NCBI RefSeq assembly: GCF_036246005.1
Contig: NZ_CP109171.1
Location: forward strand, 5,196,001-5,260,000
Reading direction: 5' to 3'
Source of the DNA: Streptomyces sp. NBC_01723
GTDB lineage: Bacteria; Actinomycetota; Actinomycetes; Streptomycetales; Streptomycetaceae
Length of the DNA: 64,000 nt
The notes under the pieces: generated by a model
What the model was told of the DNA's origin: nothing
Databases searched by the model: none
The model's input: the letters and a program-made list of their open reading frames with translations, nothing else
Position numbers and translations under genes: made by a program
Shown: positions 1-11,047 of the stretch, piece after piece
Position numbering within the stretch: position 1 is the first letter of the stretch
How the letters are laid out: each line of letters opens with the position of its first letter

Positions 1-753
1 CGCGACCACCGCGCCGGCCTGCTGCCGCTGGAGCATCGCCGAGGCGATCTCCGGCGCGTACGCGAGGTGCGTGAAGCGGGACTCGATGATCTGCACGCCG
101 GCCGCCTCCACGCGCGCGTGCAGCTCGACGGCGAGCTTCTCGGTGATCTCCTCCGCGTTGCCGCGCAGCGAGAGGCCGTCCTCATCGTGGGCGTCGTACG
201 GGTACTCGATGGCGATGTGCCGTACGGCCGCCTCGGTCTGGGTGGAGACGAACTCGATGTAGTCGTCCACCTCGAAGGTGGCCTGCGCGGTGTCCTCCAC
301 CCGCCACACCACGACCGCGGCCAGCTCGATCGGGTTGCCGTAGGCGTCGTTGACCTTCAGCACGGCCGTCTCGTGGTTGCGCACCCGGGTCGAGATCTTG
401 GTGCGCGAGGTGAACGGGTTCACCCAGCGCAGACCGTCCTGCCGGATCGTCCCCCGGTACCGGCCGAAGAGCTGCACCACGCGGGCCTCGCCCGGCGCGA
501 CCATGTTCAGCCCGCACATCGCGAGGAAGGCCGCCAGGGCGATCACGATGCCCCCGATGATGAGGGCGGCCTTCCCGCCGGTGGCGTCGACCGCCGTGGC
601 GGAGGCGATCAGGCCGGCGCCGACGAGCAGCCCGACCAGCCCCAGCAGCAGCGCGAAGCCGCCGCCGATGCTGTGTGCCTGGGTCTCCCGTACACGGGGT
701 GCCGGCATCTCGGGCACATCCGCGGTGACCTGCGGGGCATCGTGCGTGGACAT
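1..753 (-). CDS. SPFH/band-7 domain protein, N-terminal part (runs off the window)
   Basis: Membrane-scaffold protein of the SPFH (stomatin/flotillin/HflK) type. Read on the minus strand from an ATG at 753, 251 codons remain open to the window edge, so the C-terminus is missing. An N-terminal tail of about 28 residues is followed by two hydrophobic segments (about 29-50 and 62-82), then the SPFH core with VVQLFGRYRGTIRQDGLRWVNP, VRNHETAVLKVND and, near the edge, the typical stretch YAPEIASAMLQRQQA. The start is preceded by a purine-rich GGGGGA. A perfect 14-bp palindrome lies 28 nt upstream and may be an operator. Family members organise membrane microdomains; a specific role here cannot be inferred. 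Confidence 0.88.
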   Translation of the reverse strand, partial: MSTHDAPQVTADVPEMPAPRVRETQAHSIGGGFALLLGLVGLLVGAGLIASATAVDATGGKAALIIGGIVIALAAFLAMCGLNMVAPGEARVVQLFGRYRGTIRQDGLRWVNPFTSRTKISTRVRNHETAVLKVNDAYGNPIELAAVVVWRVEDTAQATFEVDDYIEFVSTQTEAAVRHIAIEYPYDAHDEDGLSLRGNAEEITEKLAVELHARVEAAGVQIIESRFTHLAYAPEIASAMLQRQQAGAVVA

Positions 754-781
754 GGGTGGTCCCCCTATCTCTGAGCTAACT

Positions 782-795
782 AAGTGATATCACTT
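782..795. promoter_or_regulatory. Perfect 14-bp palindrome upstream of the SPFH gene
   Basis: AAGTGATATCACTT is its own reverse complement. It lies 28 nt upstream of the SPFH start, in AT-rich sequence that stands out against the GC-rich surroundings. The shape fits a dimeric repressor site of the GntR/YtrA kind. This is inference; no such regulator gene is adjacent in the window. Confidence 0.5.
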
Positions 796-999
796 TACCT
801 GAAAGCGGCAACCTTGAACCCCCTTCGTACGTCGGTTCCTAGGGAACGGGTGCTGATTCTCACGTCCGTACAAGGCCGGATCAGTAGCCGTTTGTCATAT
901 CTCCCGGTGTTAGCTTTCTGAGCTGACCTGAGCGACGAACCTGTGTGACGCGTGAGCGAGACGTGCACACGGATGACCGAAGCGGAGCGGATCGGACCC

Positions 1000-3303
1000 A
1001 TGGGACGAGCGGAAGAGAGAAAAGCGCGACAGCGCGGTGGCCGCCGCGCGGCGCCCAAAAGCCGCCGTTCGTCGGGCGCGGGCGGGAAGAGCGGTATACG
1101 CCGCCTGTTCACCTGGAAGAAGATCGTCGGCACGTTCTTCGGCCTCTGCCTACTCGGCATGGGCGCCTTCATCGTGCTGTACATGGTGATCGACATCCCC
1201 GAGGGCAATCCCGAGGCCGATCTCCAGAGCAACGTCTACAAGTACAGCGACGGCAGCGTCATGGCCCGAACGGGCGAGCGCAACCGCGAGATCGTGGACC
1301 TGGCCAAGGTGCCCAAGGACGTCCAGCGCAGCTTCGTCGCCGCCGAGAACAAGACCTTCTACAAGGACGCGGGCGTCGACCTCAAGGGGACCACGCGCGG
1401 CGTGCTCAACACGCTCTCCGGCAAGGGCGCGCAGGGCGGCTCGACGATCACCCAGCAGTACGTCAAGAACTACTACCTGTCCCAGGAGCAGACCGTCTCC
1501 CGCAAGCTCAAGGAGCTGGTCATCTCCCTGAAGCTGGACCGGGAGAAGTCCAAGGACTACATCCTCGCCGGCTACATGAACACCAGCTACTACGGCCGCG
1601 GCGCCTACGGAATCCAGGCCGCCGCCCAGGCGTACTACCGCGTCGACGCCGAGGACCTGACGGTCGAACAGGGCGCGTACCTCTCCGCGCTGCTCCAGGC
1701 CCCGAACCAGTACGACTGGGCGATCGCCAGCGAGACCGGCAAGAAGCTGGCCCAGGACCGCTGGAACTACGTGCTGGACAACATGGTCGAGCAGAAGTGG
1801 CTGGGCGCGAGCGAGCGCCAGGGCATGAAGTTCCCGGTGCCCAAGGAGCCCAAGGCCGCCGCCGGCATGGAGGGCCAGACCGGCTATCTGGTGGACGCGG
1901 CCAACCACACGCTCAAGAAGCAGCTCGTCGCCCAGGGCGCCGCCGAGGACATGGAGCAGGCCAAGGCCCTGGTGGACCTCGGCGGTTACACGGTCACCCT
2001 CAACATCGACAAGAAGAAGCAGGCCGCGCTGGAGAAGTCGGTCAAGGCCAAGCTCACCAGCAAGCTCGACCCGAAGAAGCGCGACGTCGACGCCGACGTC
2101 CAGGCCGGCGCCGCGTCCGTCGACCCGAAGACGGGCGGGGTCCTGGCGATGTACGGCGGCGTGGACTACGTGAAGCACTACACGAACAACGCCACCCGCG
2201 ACGACTACCAGCCCGCCTCCACCTTCAAGCCGGTGATCCTCGCCGCCGCCGTCGACCAGGGCGCCGAGACCCAGGACGGCGTGCCGATCACCGCCAACAC
2301 CCTGTACGACGGCACGAGCAAGCGCCCCGTGATGGACGGCGACCAGAAGGTCGGCTTCGCGCCCCCCAACGAGGACGACGTCGACTACGGCGACATCGAC
2401 GTCCAGGAGGCGATGAACAAGTCCGTCAACTCCGTCTTCGCCCAGATGGGCATCGACGTGGGCATGACGGAGGTCATGAAGGTCGCGGGCGAACTCGGCA
2501 TGGACACCGAGGGCGAGCAGGCCGTGCCCGCCCAGACCCTGGGCAGTATGGGGGCGAGCCCCCTGGAGATGGCCGGCGTCTACGCCACTCTCGACAACCA
2601 CGGCAAGAAGGTCACCCCGCAGATCGTCAAGTCGGTCGAGCACAAGGACCGCACCATCGACATACCCGAGGCCATCGGCGAGCAGATCATCAGCGAGCAG
2701 GCCGCCGACACGGTGACCTCCGTGCTCACCGGCGTGGTCGACGACGGCACGGCCAGGACGTCCGTACGGGAGAACCCGCTGCGCGACGGCCAGCAGGTGG
2801 CCGGCAAGACCGGTACGTCCGACGACAACAAGTCGGCCTGGTTCACCGGCTTCACCCCCGACCTGGTCACCTCGGTCGGCCTCTTCGGCGAGGACGCCAA
2901 GAGCCACGCCCAGGTCCCGATGTACAAGGCCGGCGGCGTCGACTACCGCGTCAACGGCGGTGGCTTCCCCGCGGAGATCTGGGCGGCGTACACCTTCGGC
3001 GTCATGGACGAGGTCACCAAGTTCGACCTGGACACCAAGCAGGGCGCCGCGGTGAAGCCGAGCAGGTCGCCGTCGGGCAGCCAGTCGCCGAGCCAGTCGC
3101 CGACGCGGGAGGAGACACAGGAGGAGTCGCCCTCCCAGGAGCCGACGACCGAGGAGCCGCCGTCCGAGACGCCGACGACCGAGGAGCCCTCCCAGTCACC
3201 GTCGCAGTCGCCGTCGAACAGCCCGTCCACCGAACCGCCCACGGGCGGCGGCGGGACGACGGAGCCGGAGAACCCGCTCCTCCCCGACCGGGACCGGGAG
3301 TAG
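1000..3303 (+). CDS. Class A penicillin-binding protein (bifunctional transglycosylase/transpeptidase)
   Basis: Peptidoglycan polymerase that makes glycan strands and cross-links them outside the membrane (767 aa from this ATG). A basic cytoplasmic tail (MGRAEERKARQRGGRR) is followed by one membrane anchor at about 47-67. The GT51 domain shows AENKTFY (catalytic Glu about 116), GGSTITQQ (about 146-153) and RKLKE. The transpeptidase domain has STFK (Ser about 407), SVN (about 475) and KTGTS (Lys about 603). The C-terminus, from about 690, is a low-complexity Ser/Pro/Glu/Thr tail with SPSQSPS repeats, probably a wall-spanning linker. In-frame starts at 952 (GTG) and 973 (ATG) are possible. The gene is convergent with the phosphatase gene downstream. 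It matches SCO5039 by order. Confidence 0.92.
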   Translation: MGRAEERKARQRGGRRAAPKSRRSSGAGGKSGIRRLFTWKKIVGTFFGLCLLGMGAFIVLYMVIDIPEGNPEADLQSNVYKYSDGSVMARTGERNREIVDLAKVPKDVQRSFVAAENKTFYKDAGVDLKGTTRGVLNTLSGKGAQGGSTITQQYVKNYYLSQEQTVSRKLKELVISLKLDREKSKDYILAGYMNTSYYGRGAYGIQAAAQAYYRVDAEDLTVEQGAYLSALLQAPNQYDWAIASETGKKLAQDRWNYVLDNMVEQKWLGASERQGMKFPVPKEPKAAAGMEGQTGYLVDAANHTLKKQLVAQGAAEDMEQAKALVDLGGYTVTLNIDKKKQAALEKSVKAKLTSKLDPKKRDVDADVQAGAASVDPKTGGVLAMYGGVDYVKHYTNNATRDDYQPASTFKPVILAAAVDQGAETQDGVPITANTLYDGTSKRPVMDGDQKVGFAPPNEDDVDYGDIDVQEAMNKSVNSVFAQMGIDVGMTEVMKVAGELGMDTEGEQAVPAQTLGSMGASPLEMAGVYATLDNHGKKVTPQIVKSVEHKDRTIDIPEAIGEQIISEQAADTVTSVLTGVVDDGTARTSVRENPLRDGQQVAGKTGTSDDNKSAWFTGFTPDLVTSVGLFGEDAKSHAQVPMYKAGGVDYRVNGGGFPAEIWAAYTFGVMDEVTKFDLDTKQGAAVKPSRSPSGSQSPSQSPTREETQEESPSQEPTTEEPPSETPTTEEPSQSPSQSPSNSPSTEPPTGGGGTTEPENPLLPDRDRE

Positions 3304-3326
3304 GAACCGGCGGCAGGTGCAAAGAC

Positions 3327-3368
3327 ACGCGAAGGGGCGCCCGGTGCTCACCGGGCGCCCCTTCGCGT
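3327..3368. terminator. Bidirectional terminator, 18-bp perfect stem
   Basis: The arms 3327-3344 and 3351-3368 are perfectly complementary around a 6-nt loop (TGCTCA). The hairpin sits between the convergent penicillin-binding protein and phosphatase genes. It lacks a U-tract, as is usual in Streptomyces. Confidence 0.85.
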
Positions 3369-3373
3369 ACGTC

Positions 3374-5467
3374 TCAGCCCCGGTTCAGTTCGAACCAGAC
3401 CACCTTGCCCGTGCTCAGCCGGGTCGCGCCCCAGCGCCGGGCCAGCCGGTTCACCAGGTACAGCCCGCGCCCGCCCTCGTCGGTGGCGCGCGCCTGCCGC
3501 AGCCGGGGCAGCTGGGGCACGTCGTCGCCGACCTCGCAGCGCAGCACGTCCGTGCGCAGCAGCCGCAGGGTGACCGGCCGGGAGGCGTACCGCACGGCGT
3601 TGGTCACCACCTCGCTGACGAGCAGCTCCACGGCGTCCGTGAGGTCCTCCATGCCCCAGCGGGCCAGTGCGCGCCGGGCCAGCCGACGGGCCCGGCCGGG
3701 CGCCGCGTCCTCCGGATCCAGGAACCAGTACGCCACGTCGCTGGGCGCGATGCCGTCGAACCGGGCGGCGAGCAGCGCGATGTCGTCGTCCCGGTCGCCG
3801 GGGCCCAGCATGTCGAGGACCTCGTCGCACAGGGCTTCCAGGGGCGGCGGATGGTCCGGGCCGGTGAGCTGGGCGGTCGCCGCGAGGCGCTCCCGCAGCT
3901 GCTCTATGCCCGTCCACACGTCCCGCAGCCGGGACTCGACCAGCCCGTCCGTGTACAGGAGCAGGGTCGCGCCGGCGGGGGCGTCCAGCTCCACGGCCTC
4001 GAAGTCCACGCCGCCCACGCCGATCGGGGCGCCCGCCGGCACCCGCAGCACCTCGGCGTGGCCGCCCAGGTGCAGCAGCACGGGCGGCGGATGGCCGGCG
4101 TTGGCGACGGTGATGCGGTGCGACACCGGGTCGTACACCGCGTAGAGGCAGGTCGCCATGCGGTCGGTGCCCAGGCGCTGGGCCTGCTCGTCGAGGTGGT
4201 GCAGCACCTCCTGCGGGGGCAGGTCGAGCCCGGCCAGGGTCTGCGCCGTGGTCCGCAGCTGGCCCATGATGGCCGCCGACGTCATGGAGTGGCCCATCAC
4301 GTCCCCGACGACCAGCGCGACCCGGCTGCCGGGCAGCGGGATGGCGTCGTACCAGTCGCCGCCGACCCGCGCGGTCTCGGCGGCCGGGAGGTAACGGGAG
4401 GCCAGCCGTACGCCGGTGCAGCGCGGCAGGTTCTCCGGGAGCATCGTGCGCTGCAACTCGTCGGCGATGTACGCCTCACGCCCGTACAGCACCGCCTTGT
4501 CGATGCCGAGGGCGCTGTGCGTGGCGAGCTGCGCGGCGACCAGCAGGTCGTCGGCCTCGAAGGCGACGCGCTCCGGGCCGCGCAGGAACAGGGCGGCGCC
4601 GATCACCCGGCGCCGGCCGCGCAGCGGCGCGAGGATCGCCCGGCGGCCGTCGGGCACGGCGAACTCGCGCCCGTCGCCGAGCAGTTCCGGCAGCGCGGCG
4701 CGGGCGGCCGGGGTGTCCGTGAAGACCGGGCGGACCCCGCGCAGCACCTCGGCGAGCGCGCTGCCCGGCCGCACCTCGCACAGCTCTGAGCCGACCGCCT
4801 CCAGCTCGGAGGGTTCCGGCTGGGCGGCCGGGACGAAGCCGCCCTCGGTGTCCCGCTCGGCCGGTATCCGGTCGGTGCGCCGCAGCCGCAGCACCAGCGG
4901 GCCGGTGGGGCGCTCGTCGCCGACCGGCAGCGGCTCGCGCAGGTAGACGAGGATCGCGTCGGCGAACGTCGGCACGGTGGCCCGGCACAGGCCCATCACG
5001 ATCTCGTCCAGGTCCATGCCCCGGGCGATCCGCCGGGTCGCGGCTCCCACGAACCGCAGCCGGTCCCCGTCCCGCCGCATCGGCGTGGGCTGCCCGGGCG
5101 CGGTGGGCTGCCCGGTCCGCCGCTCCGGCTCCGGCGCGGCCCGGCGGTCCGTACCGGGCGGCGCCGCGGGCGTGGACGGCATGCCGCCCGGCTGCACCGG
5201 GACGCCCTCGGCCGCGGGCCGCGGGCGGTGCGTGTCGGGCTCGGCGGCCTGCTCGGCGCCCGGCTGGGCGTGCTCGTAGGCGCCGGGGGAGTCGGTGCCC
5301 GCGGTGGGCGGCGTCTCTCCCGCGCGTCCCTGTGCCGGTAACCCGGACCCGGAGGCGCGCGGCTCCACGGGGGTACGCATGAGCGCCCCGCGGGGATCCG
5401 TGGGGTCGGCGCCCGTCATCGGGCGGTCGAAGGAGGTCGGGTGCTCCGTCACGCGTGTCGAATCCAT
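3374..5467 (-). CDS. GAF-PP2C (SpoIIE-type) phosphatase with C-terminal HATPase domain
   Basis: Regulator that combines a PPM/SpoIIE serine phosphatase with an RsbW-like ATP-binding kinase domain (697 aa). Order: a proline-rich N-terminal region (about 1-140), a GAF-type sensor (about 145-310), the phosphatase domain with VGGDWYDAIPL, VVGDVMGHSM, YTDGLVES and a terminal DDDIALLAARF, then the HATPase with LLVSEVVTNAVRYA and DEGGRGLYLVNRLA. Such proteins control anti-sigma-factor antagonists by dephosphorylation; fusion of the opposing kinase-like module suggests self-contained switching. No sigma or anti-sigma-antagonist gene lies next to it, so its partner is unknown. It is a paralogue of the product at 38321-40915 and matches SCO5040 by order. 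Confidence 0.87.
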   Translation of the reverse strand: MDSTRVTEHPTSFDRPMTGADPTDPRGALMRTPVEPRASGSGLPAQGRAGETPPTAGTDSPGAYEHAQPGAEQAAEPDTHRPRPAAEGVPVQPGGMPSTPAAPPGTDRRAAPEPERRTGQPTAPGQPTPMRRDGDRLRFVGAATRRIARGMDLDEIVMGLCRATVPTFADAILVYLREPLPVGDERPTGPLVLRLRRTDRIPAERDTEGGFVPAAQPEPSELEAVGSELCEVRPGSALAEVLRGVRPVFTDTPAARAALPELLGDGREFAVPDGRRAILAPLRGRRRVIGAALFLRGPERVAFEADDLLVAAQLATHSALGIDKAVLYGREAYIADELQRTMLPENLPRCTGVRLASRYLPAAETARVGGDWYDAIPLPGSRVALVVGDVMGHSMTSAAIMGQLRTTAQTLAGLDLPPQEVLHHLDEQAQRLGTDRMATCLYAVYDPVSHRITVANAGHPPPVLLHLGGHAEVLRVPAGAPIGVGGVDFEAVELDAPAGATLLLYTDGLVESRLRDVWTGIEQLRERLAATAQLTGPDHPPPLEALCDEVLDMLGPGDRDDDIALLAARFDGIAPSDVAYWFLDPEDAAPGRARRLARRALARWGMEDLTDAVELLVSEVVTNAVRYASRPVTLRLLRTDVLRCEVGDDVPQLPRLRQARATDEGGRGLYLVNRLARRWGATRLSTGKVVWFELNRG

Positions 5468-5750
5468 CCGTCCGGGACTGCGCGCGGCGCGTGCAGTTCG
5501 TCCCGCAGAAAACCCGATACCCGGAATACGTGCCCGAGGAACGGGGTTCCCGCGTGGTCAGAGGCTGTTGCTGTGTCACCGGCGGGCCGTCGGCGGCCCG
5601 TCTCCGTGTTGCCCTCGTACCCCTCGCTCACGTCCTGCCGCCCCTCGGTGACGATCGGTCAAGCACAGCGCACGCTCCGCCGGTTGCCGTTGCCGCGCTC
5701 CCTTGCGGAGGACGATCCTACGTTTCTTGCCCGGGGGCACTTCAAGGGTC

Positions 5751-6452
5751 TCATGAGGACACGTGCGCGGGCGTGCGATCCCAGTCCCCCGGCAGCGACG
5801 GTACCGCCCACGCCGGATCGGGGCGCCAGTCCTCCCATCCGTCGGCGAACGGCGAGCCCCACGCGCGGATCTCCGCGACCGCTGCCCGGCCCGCCGCCCG
5901 CACCCGCTCGGCCTGCCCGGCGTCCATCAGCCGGTCCCGCAGGGCCTGCGCGAACTCGTCCTCGTCCCGCCAGTACCAGGTGCGGTCCGGGTGGACGGAG
6001 ATGTCCAGGAAGTGGTCCTCGGAGTCGACACCGCCCTCCCAACGGGTCAGCGGTTCCTCCAGGTTCACGTACCAGTTCTTGAACCGCCAGCCCGGATCCC
6101 AGAACAGCCACACCGACCAGGGCTCGCCGGGCCGCGCCAGCTTCAGCACGCCGGTGCCGAACCACCGGTCGCGCTGCACGGTGCGCGGCTTGGTGTAGCG
6201 CGAGGCCAGCGGCTCCAGGTGCACGGGCGTACCGTCGGCGAGCACCGGCTTCACGCACTCGGTGCCGGGCGCCAGCCACACCGCGAGCAGGTCGGCGTCG
6301 TCCCGTACGACGGTGACGGGGCGAGCGATGTGGAAGCGCGGGCCGCCGTTCTCCCGGTACCGCCACAGGATGTGACTCCCGGGCTCCCGGAACTCCGGGG
6401 CCGCCGCACCGCCCGCCTCCGTGGCCTCGCTCACCGCTTCACCGTCTGCCAT
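5751..6452 (-). CDS. DUF402 (FomD/Ntdp-like barrel) family protein
   Basis: Soluble protein of 233 aa belonging to DUF402, whose characterised members hydrolyse nucleoside phosphates or nucleotidyl intermediates (FomD in fosfomycin synthesis, Ntdp phosphatases). Visible family features include WRYRENGGPRFHIARPVTVV, GWRFKNWYVNLEEP and DSEDHFLDISVHPD, where the acidic residues would bind the metal, and a C-terminal helix with DEDEFAQAL. It starts at an ATG with a short acidic N-terminus. It is oriented like the fumarase genes but separated from fumC by about 100 bp. The substrate cannot be told from sequence; a general nucleotide phosphatase role is inference. Confidence 0.78.
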   Translation of the reverse strand: MADGEAVSEATEAGGAAAPEFREPGSHILWRYRENGGPRFHIARPVTVVRDDADLLAVWLAPGTECVKPVLADGTPVHLEPLASRYTKPRTVQRDRWFGTGVLKLARPGEPWSVWLFWDPGWRFKNWYVNLEEPLTRWEGGVDSEDHFLDISVHPDRTWYWRDEDEFAQALRDRLMDAGQAERVRAAGRAAVAEIRAWGSPFADGWEDWRPDPAWAVPSLPGDWDRTPAHVSS

Positions 6453-6556
6453 GCACAGATATTAGGTGCCGTGGCCATCCGGCACGCCGGAGATCGAGAG
6501 AGCGTCCGCGTGCACGACGGCGGCCGGGCCACGGACGGGTCGTCACGGCGGCGGGG

Positions 6557-7942
6557 TCACGGACGGGTCATCCGCAGCACGTCCAGTGCCTCGTCCAGCT
6601 GCTCGCCGGTGAGGTCGCCGCGCTCGACGTACCCGCCCTCCAGGACGACCTGACGGATCGTCTTCCGCTCGGCCAGCGCCTTCTTCGCGACCTTCGCCGC
6701 CTCCTCGTACCCGATGTACTTGTTGAGCGGCGTGACCACGGAGGGCGAGGACTCGGCGTACTCGCGCGCCCGGTCCCGGTGGGCGGTGACGCCGTCCACG
6801 GTCCGGTCGGCGAGCAGCCGCGAGACGTTGGCGAGCAGCCGCACCGACTCCAGTACGTTCTTGGCGATGACCGGCAGCATGACGTTCAGCTCGAAGTTGC
6901 CGGCCGCGCCCGCCGCCGCGACGGTCGCGTCGTTGCCGGTGACCTGGGCGGCGACCATGAGGACGGCCTCGGGGATCACCGGGTTGACCTTGCCGGGCAT
7001 GATGGACGAGCCGGGCTGGAGGTCGGGCAGCGAGATCTCCGCCAGCCCCGTCCGCGGGCCGGACGCCATCCACCGCAGGTCGTTCGCGATCTTCGTCAGC
7101 CCGACGCCGATGGTCCGCAGCTGTCCGCTCGTCTCGACGATGCCGTCCCGGGCGCCCTGCGCCTCGAAGTGGTCGCGCGCCTCCGTCAGCGGCAGCCCGG
7201 TCGCGCGGGCCACCTCCTCGATGACGGCGGCGGAGAAGCCGGGCGGCGTGTTGATGCCGGTGCCGACGGCGGTGCCGCCCAGCGGCAGCTCGGCGAGGCG
7301 GGGGAGCGAGGCGTTGAGCCGCTCGACGCCGTACCGCACCTGCGCCGCGTACCCGCCGAACTCCTGGCCCAGGGTGACCGGCGTCGCGTCCATGAGGTGC
7401 GTACGCCCGGACTTCACCACGTCGGCGAATTCCTCCGCCTTGCGCTCCAGGGCGTCCGCGAGGTGGTCGAGGGCCGGGATCAGGTCGCGGGTGACGGCGG
7501 CGGTGGCGGCGATGTGGATCGAGGACGGGAAGACGTCGTTGGACGACTGGGAGGCGTTGACGTGGTCGTTGGGGTGCACGTCGCGGCCGAGGCGCTCGGT
7601 GGCCAGGGTGGCGAGGACCTCGTTGGTGTTCATGTTGGACGAGGTGCCGGACCCCGTCTGGAACACGTCGACCGGGAAGTGCTCGTCCCACCTGCCCTCG
7701 GCGACCTCGCCGGCCGCCTCCTGGATCGCGACGGCGACGTCCTCGTCCAGGACCCCGAGTTCGGCGTTGACCTTCGCCGCCGCGCCCTTGATCCGGGCCA
7801 GCGCCTCGATGTGGGCGCGCTCGATCCGCTGACCGGAGACCGGGAAGTTCTCGACGGCACGCTGCGTCTGCGCCCGCCACTTGGCGTCCGCGGGGACGCG
7901 GACCTCGCCCATGGAGTCGTGCTCGATGCGGTAGTCGCTCAT
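6557..7942 (-). CDS. fumC: Class II fumarate hydratase
   Basis: Iron-independent fumarase of the TCA cycle (fumarate to L-malate), homotetrameric, 461 aa, which is the normal family length. The fumarase/aspartase signature [11 protein letters not shown] is present, along with [29 protein letters not shown] and [11 protein letters not shown]. The ATG start ([14 protein letters not shown]) has no clear Shine-Dalgarno sequence, and a 10-bp hairpin lies 16 nt upstream, between this gene and fumB. The gene follows the unrelated class I fumarase, so the cell carries two fumarases in tandem. It matches SCO5042 by order. Confidence 0.95.
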   Translation of the reverse strand: MSDYRIEHDSMGEVRVPADAKWRAQTQRAVENFPVSGQRIERAHIEALARIKGAAAKVNAELGVLDEDVAVAIQEAAGEVAEGRWDEHFPVDVFQTGSGTSSNMNTNEVLATLATERLGRDVHPNDHVNASQSSNDVFPSSIHIAATAAVTRDLIPALDHLADALERKAEEFADVVKSGRTHLMDATPVTLGQEFGGYAAQVRYGVERLNASLPRLAELPLGGTAVGTGINTPPGFSAAVIEEVARATGLPLTEARDHFEAQGARDGIVETSGQLRTIGVGLTKIANDLRWMASGPRTGLAEISLPDLQPGSSIMPGKVNPVIPEAVLMVAAQVTGNDATVAAAGAAGNFELNVMLPVIAKNVLESVRLLANVSRLLADRTVDGVTAHRDRAREYAESSPSVVTPLNKYIGYEEAAKVAKKALAERKTIRQVVLEGGYVERGDLTGEQLDEALDVLRMTRP

Positions 7943-7958
7943 ACCGGGTACAGCGTGC

Positions 7959-7988
7959 GGGGCGGTGCGGATGTTCCGGCACCGCCCC
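7959..7988 (-). promoter_or_regulatory. Intercistronic hairpin between fumB and fumC
   Basis: The arms 7959-7968 and 7979-7988 (GGGGCGGTGC with GCACCGCCCC) form a perfect 10-bp stem with a 10-nt loop. It lies in the 59-bp gap between the fumB stop and the fumC start. It could be a weak terminator or attenuator of fumB read-through, or could shape fumC translation, since fumC lacks an evident ribosome binding site. Confidence 0.6.
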
Positions 7989-8001
7989 CGTTCGTGATCG
8001 C

Positions 8002-9669
<1,668 letters not shown>

Positions 9670-9790
9670 CTCGCCCATTCCTCACTAGACATCGCGCGCG
9701 GCTGGATTTCGGTGGATCTCTCAGCAACGACGGCTGGCCTCCATCGGCAGCGCCAACCAGCGTAGAACCTGCGCGCGGCGCCGGGCTTGT

Positions 9791-9810
9791 GAGGTAAGGC
9801 TCAGTAAGGT
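9791..9810. promoter_or_regulatory. Possible degenerate iron-box-like site upstream of fumB
   Basis: The sequence AGGTAAGGCTCA (9792-9803) closely follows the left arm and centre of the Streptomyces DmdR iron box (TTAGGTTAGGCTCACCTAA), but the right arm is poor. It lies in the fumB / DUF1707 divergent region. Only a suggestion: iron control of the iron-sulfur fumarase would make sense. Confidence 0.25.
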
Positions 9811-9836
9811 GCGACAAGGTTGTCCACAGGTCTGGT

Positions 9837-9868
9837 CGCGATCTATCGCGTTTGGGTACGCTGCTGCC
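9837..9868 (+). promoter_or_regulatory. Leaderless promoter of the DUF1707 gene, with inverted repeat
   Basis: TACGCT (9857-9862) sits 6 nt before the GTG start, which places the likely transcription start at the start codon. Just upstream is the inverted repeat CGCGATCTATCGCG (9837-9850), a possible operator overlapping the -35 side. Confidence 0.5.
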
Positions 9869-10549
9869 GTGGACCTTCAGAAGCACGCCCAGCCCGCACC
9901 GCGCACCTCCGAGCTGCGCGCCTCGGACGCCGACCGCGACCGCGTCGCCGACATGCTCCGCGACGCCCTCGCGGAGGGACGGCTCACCGCCGACGAGCAC
10001 GCCGAGCGGGTCGAGGGCGTGCTGGCCGCCAAGACCGTCGGCGAGCTGGACGTCTTCGTGCGCGACCTGCCCGCCGCGCACCACGGCGGGCCGTCCGCCG
10101 CTCCGGCCCCCAACCGGCCCACGGCCGGCGCCATCCCCCCGGACCCCGACGAGAACGTGGTGGCGGTGTTCAGCAGCGCCGTCCGCAAGGGCCGCTGGCG
10201 GGCGAGCCGCCGCATCCACGCGTACGCGGTCTTCGGCAGCGTCGAGATAGACCTGAGCGAGGCCGTCTTCGAGTACCAGCAGGTCGTGATCAAGGCCTTC
10301 TCCGTCTTCGGCAGCGTCGAGGTCCGCGTCCCGGAGAACGTGTCGCTGCGCGGCACCGGCGGTGGCGTGCTCGGCAATTTCGAGGTGCACACCCTCGACT
10401 CCGACGAGCCCGACGCCCCCGTCGTCTACGTGGACGGCTGGGCCGTGCTGGGCCATGTGGAGGCGCGTCCGAAGCGCGGCAAGGTGGTCGCGGACCTCCT
10501 GGACCGGGTGCACCGCCGCGTCGAGAAGGGTTTGCGCAAGCACCTCTAG
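9869..10549 (+). CDS. DUF1707 domain protein with LiaF-like C-terminal beta domain
   Basis: Protein of 226 aa. The N-terminal DUF1707 segment (about 14-68) carries LRASDADRDRVADMLRDALAEGRLTADEHAERV. The C-terminal part (about 100-195) has beta repeats AVFGSVEIDLSEAVFE and SVFGSVEVRVPENV, typical of the LiaF/VraT 'cell-wall-active antibiotic response' domain. No membrane helix is visible. DUF1707 proteins are abundant in Streptomyces and appear linked to membrane or envelope sensing, but the molecular role is unknown. The GTG at 9869 is favoured because a -10-like TACGCT ends 6 nt before it, as in a leaderless transcript. It matches SCO5045 by order. Confidence 0.8.
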   Translation: MDLQKHAQPAPRTSELRASDADRDRVADMLRDALAEGRLTADEHAERVEGVLAAKTVGELDVFVRDLPAAHHGGPSAAPAPNRPTAGAIPPDPDENVVAVFSSAVRKGRWRASRRIHAYAVFGSVEIDLSEAVFEYQQVVIKAFSVFGSVEVRVPENVSLRGTGGGVLGNFEVHTLDSDEPDAPVVYVDGWAVLGHVEARPKRGKVVADLLDRVHRRVEKGLRKHL

Positions 10550-10653
10550 CGCACCGTCCCCAGCCGTTGGGAACCCAGTGCATAGGCGCGCGCACAACGG
10601 GTAAGCCTTGACGCATCGTCTCTCGCTCGCGAAGCCGTCGTCAGGAGTAGACC

Positions 10654-11034
10654 GTGCTGCAACCGCCGCATTCGTCCCTGCAGGTAGCTGCCGTTCCGGC
10701 CCAGCGGGGGCCGGTGCGGGACAGGGACCAAGACGCTCCGTGGCACACCGAGGCGGTGTGCCGGCGCGACGAGGCCGGACTGTTCTTCGCCCCCTCCAAG
10801 GAACCGACCGCCGCCCGGCTCTCCCGCGAGGAGGCCGCCAAGCGCGTCTGCGCCCGCTGTCCGGTCATGGTCGAGTGCCGCGAGCACGCCCTCCTCCAGC
10901 CCGAGCCCTACGGCGTCTGGGGCGGCCTCACCGCCGCCGAACGCCGCGTGGTCCTGGCCCGGCGCCGCCGCCGCGAGGCCGAACTGAAGAAGACCCCACG
11001 CACGTCGGCGGCCCACATAGCCGCGGCGGGTTGA
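10654..11034 (+). CDS. wblI: WhiB-like iron-sulfur transcription regulator
   Basis: Small Wbl protein (126 aa) that binds a [4Fe-4S] cluster and acts with the principal sigma factor. Four cysteines (about 36, 66, 69, 75) form the C-x29-C-x2-C-x5-C ligand set in AVCRRDE and RVCARCPVMVECREHAL. They are followed by the GVWGGLT turn and a basic tail RRVVLARRRRREAELKK for DNA contact. The GTG start has AGGAG about 8 nt upstream. A strong terminator follows. The symbol wblI rests on synteny with SCO5046. The target genes cannot be inferred. Confidence 0.88.
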   Translation: MLQPPHSSLQVAAVPAQRGPVRDRDQDAPWHTEAVCRRDEAGLFFAPSKEPTAARLSREEAAKRVCARCPVMVECREHALLQPEPYGVWGGLTAAERRVVLARRRRREAELKKTPRTSAAHIAAAG

Positions 11035-11047
11035 TCACCGACGACGC

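Noticed and set aside
945..4145. A 1066-residue frame overlapping the penicillin-binding protein gene
   Set aside because: It is an Arg/Pro/Gly-rich shadow in another frame; the penicillin-binding protein motifs are all in the annotated frame.
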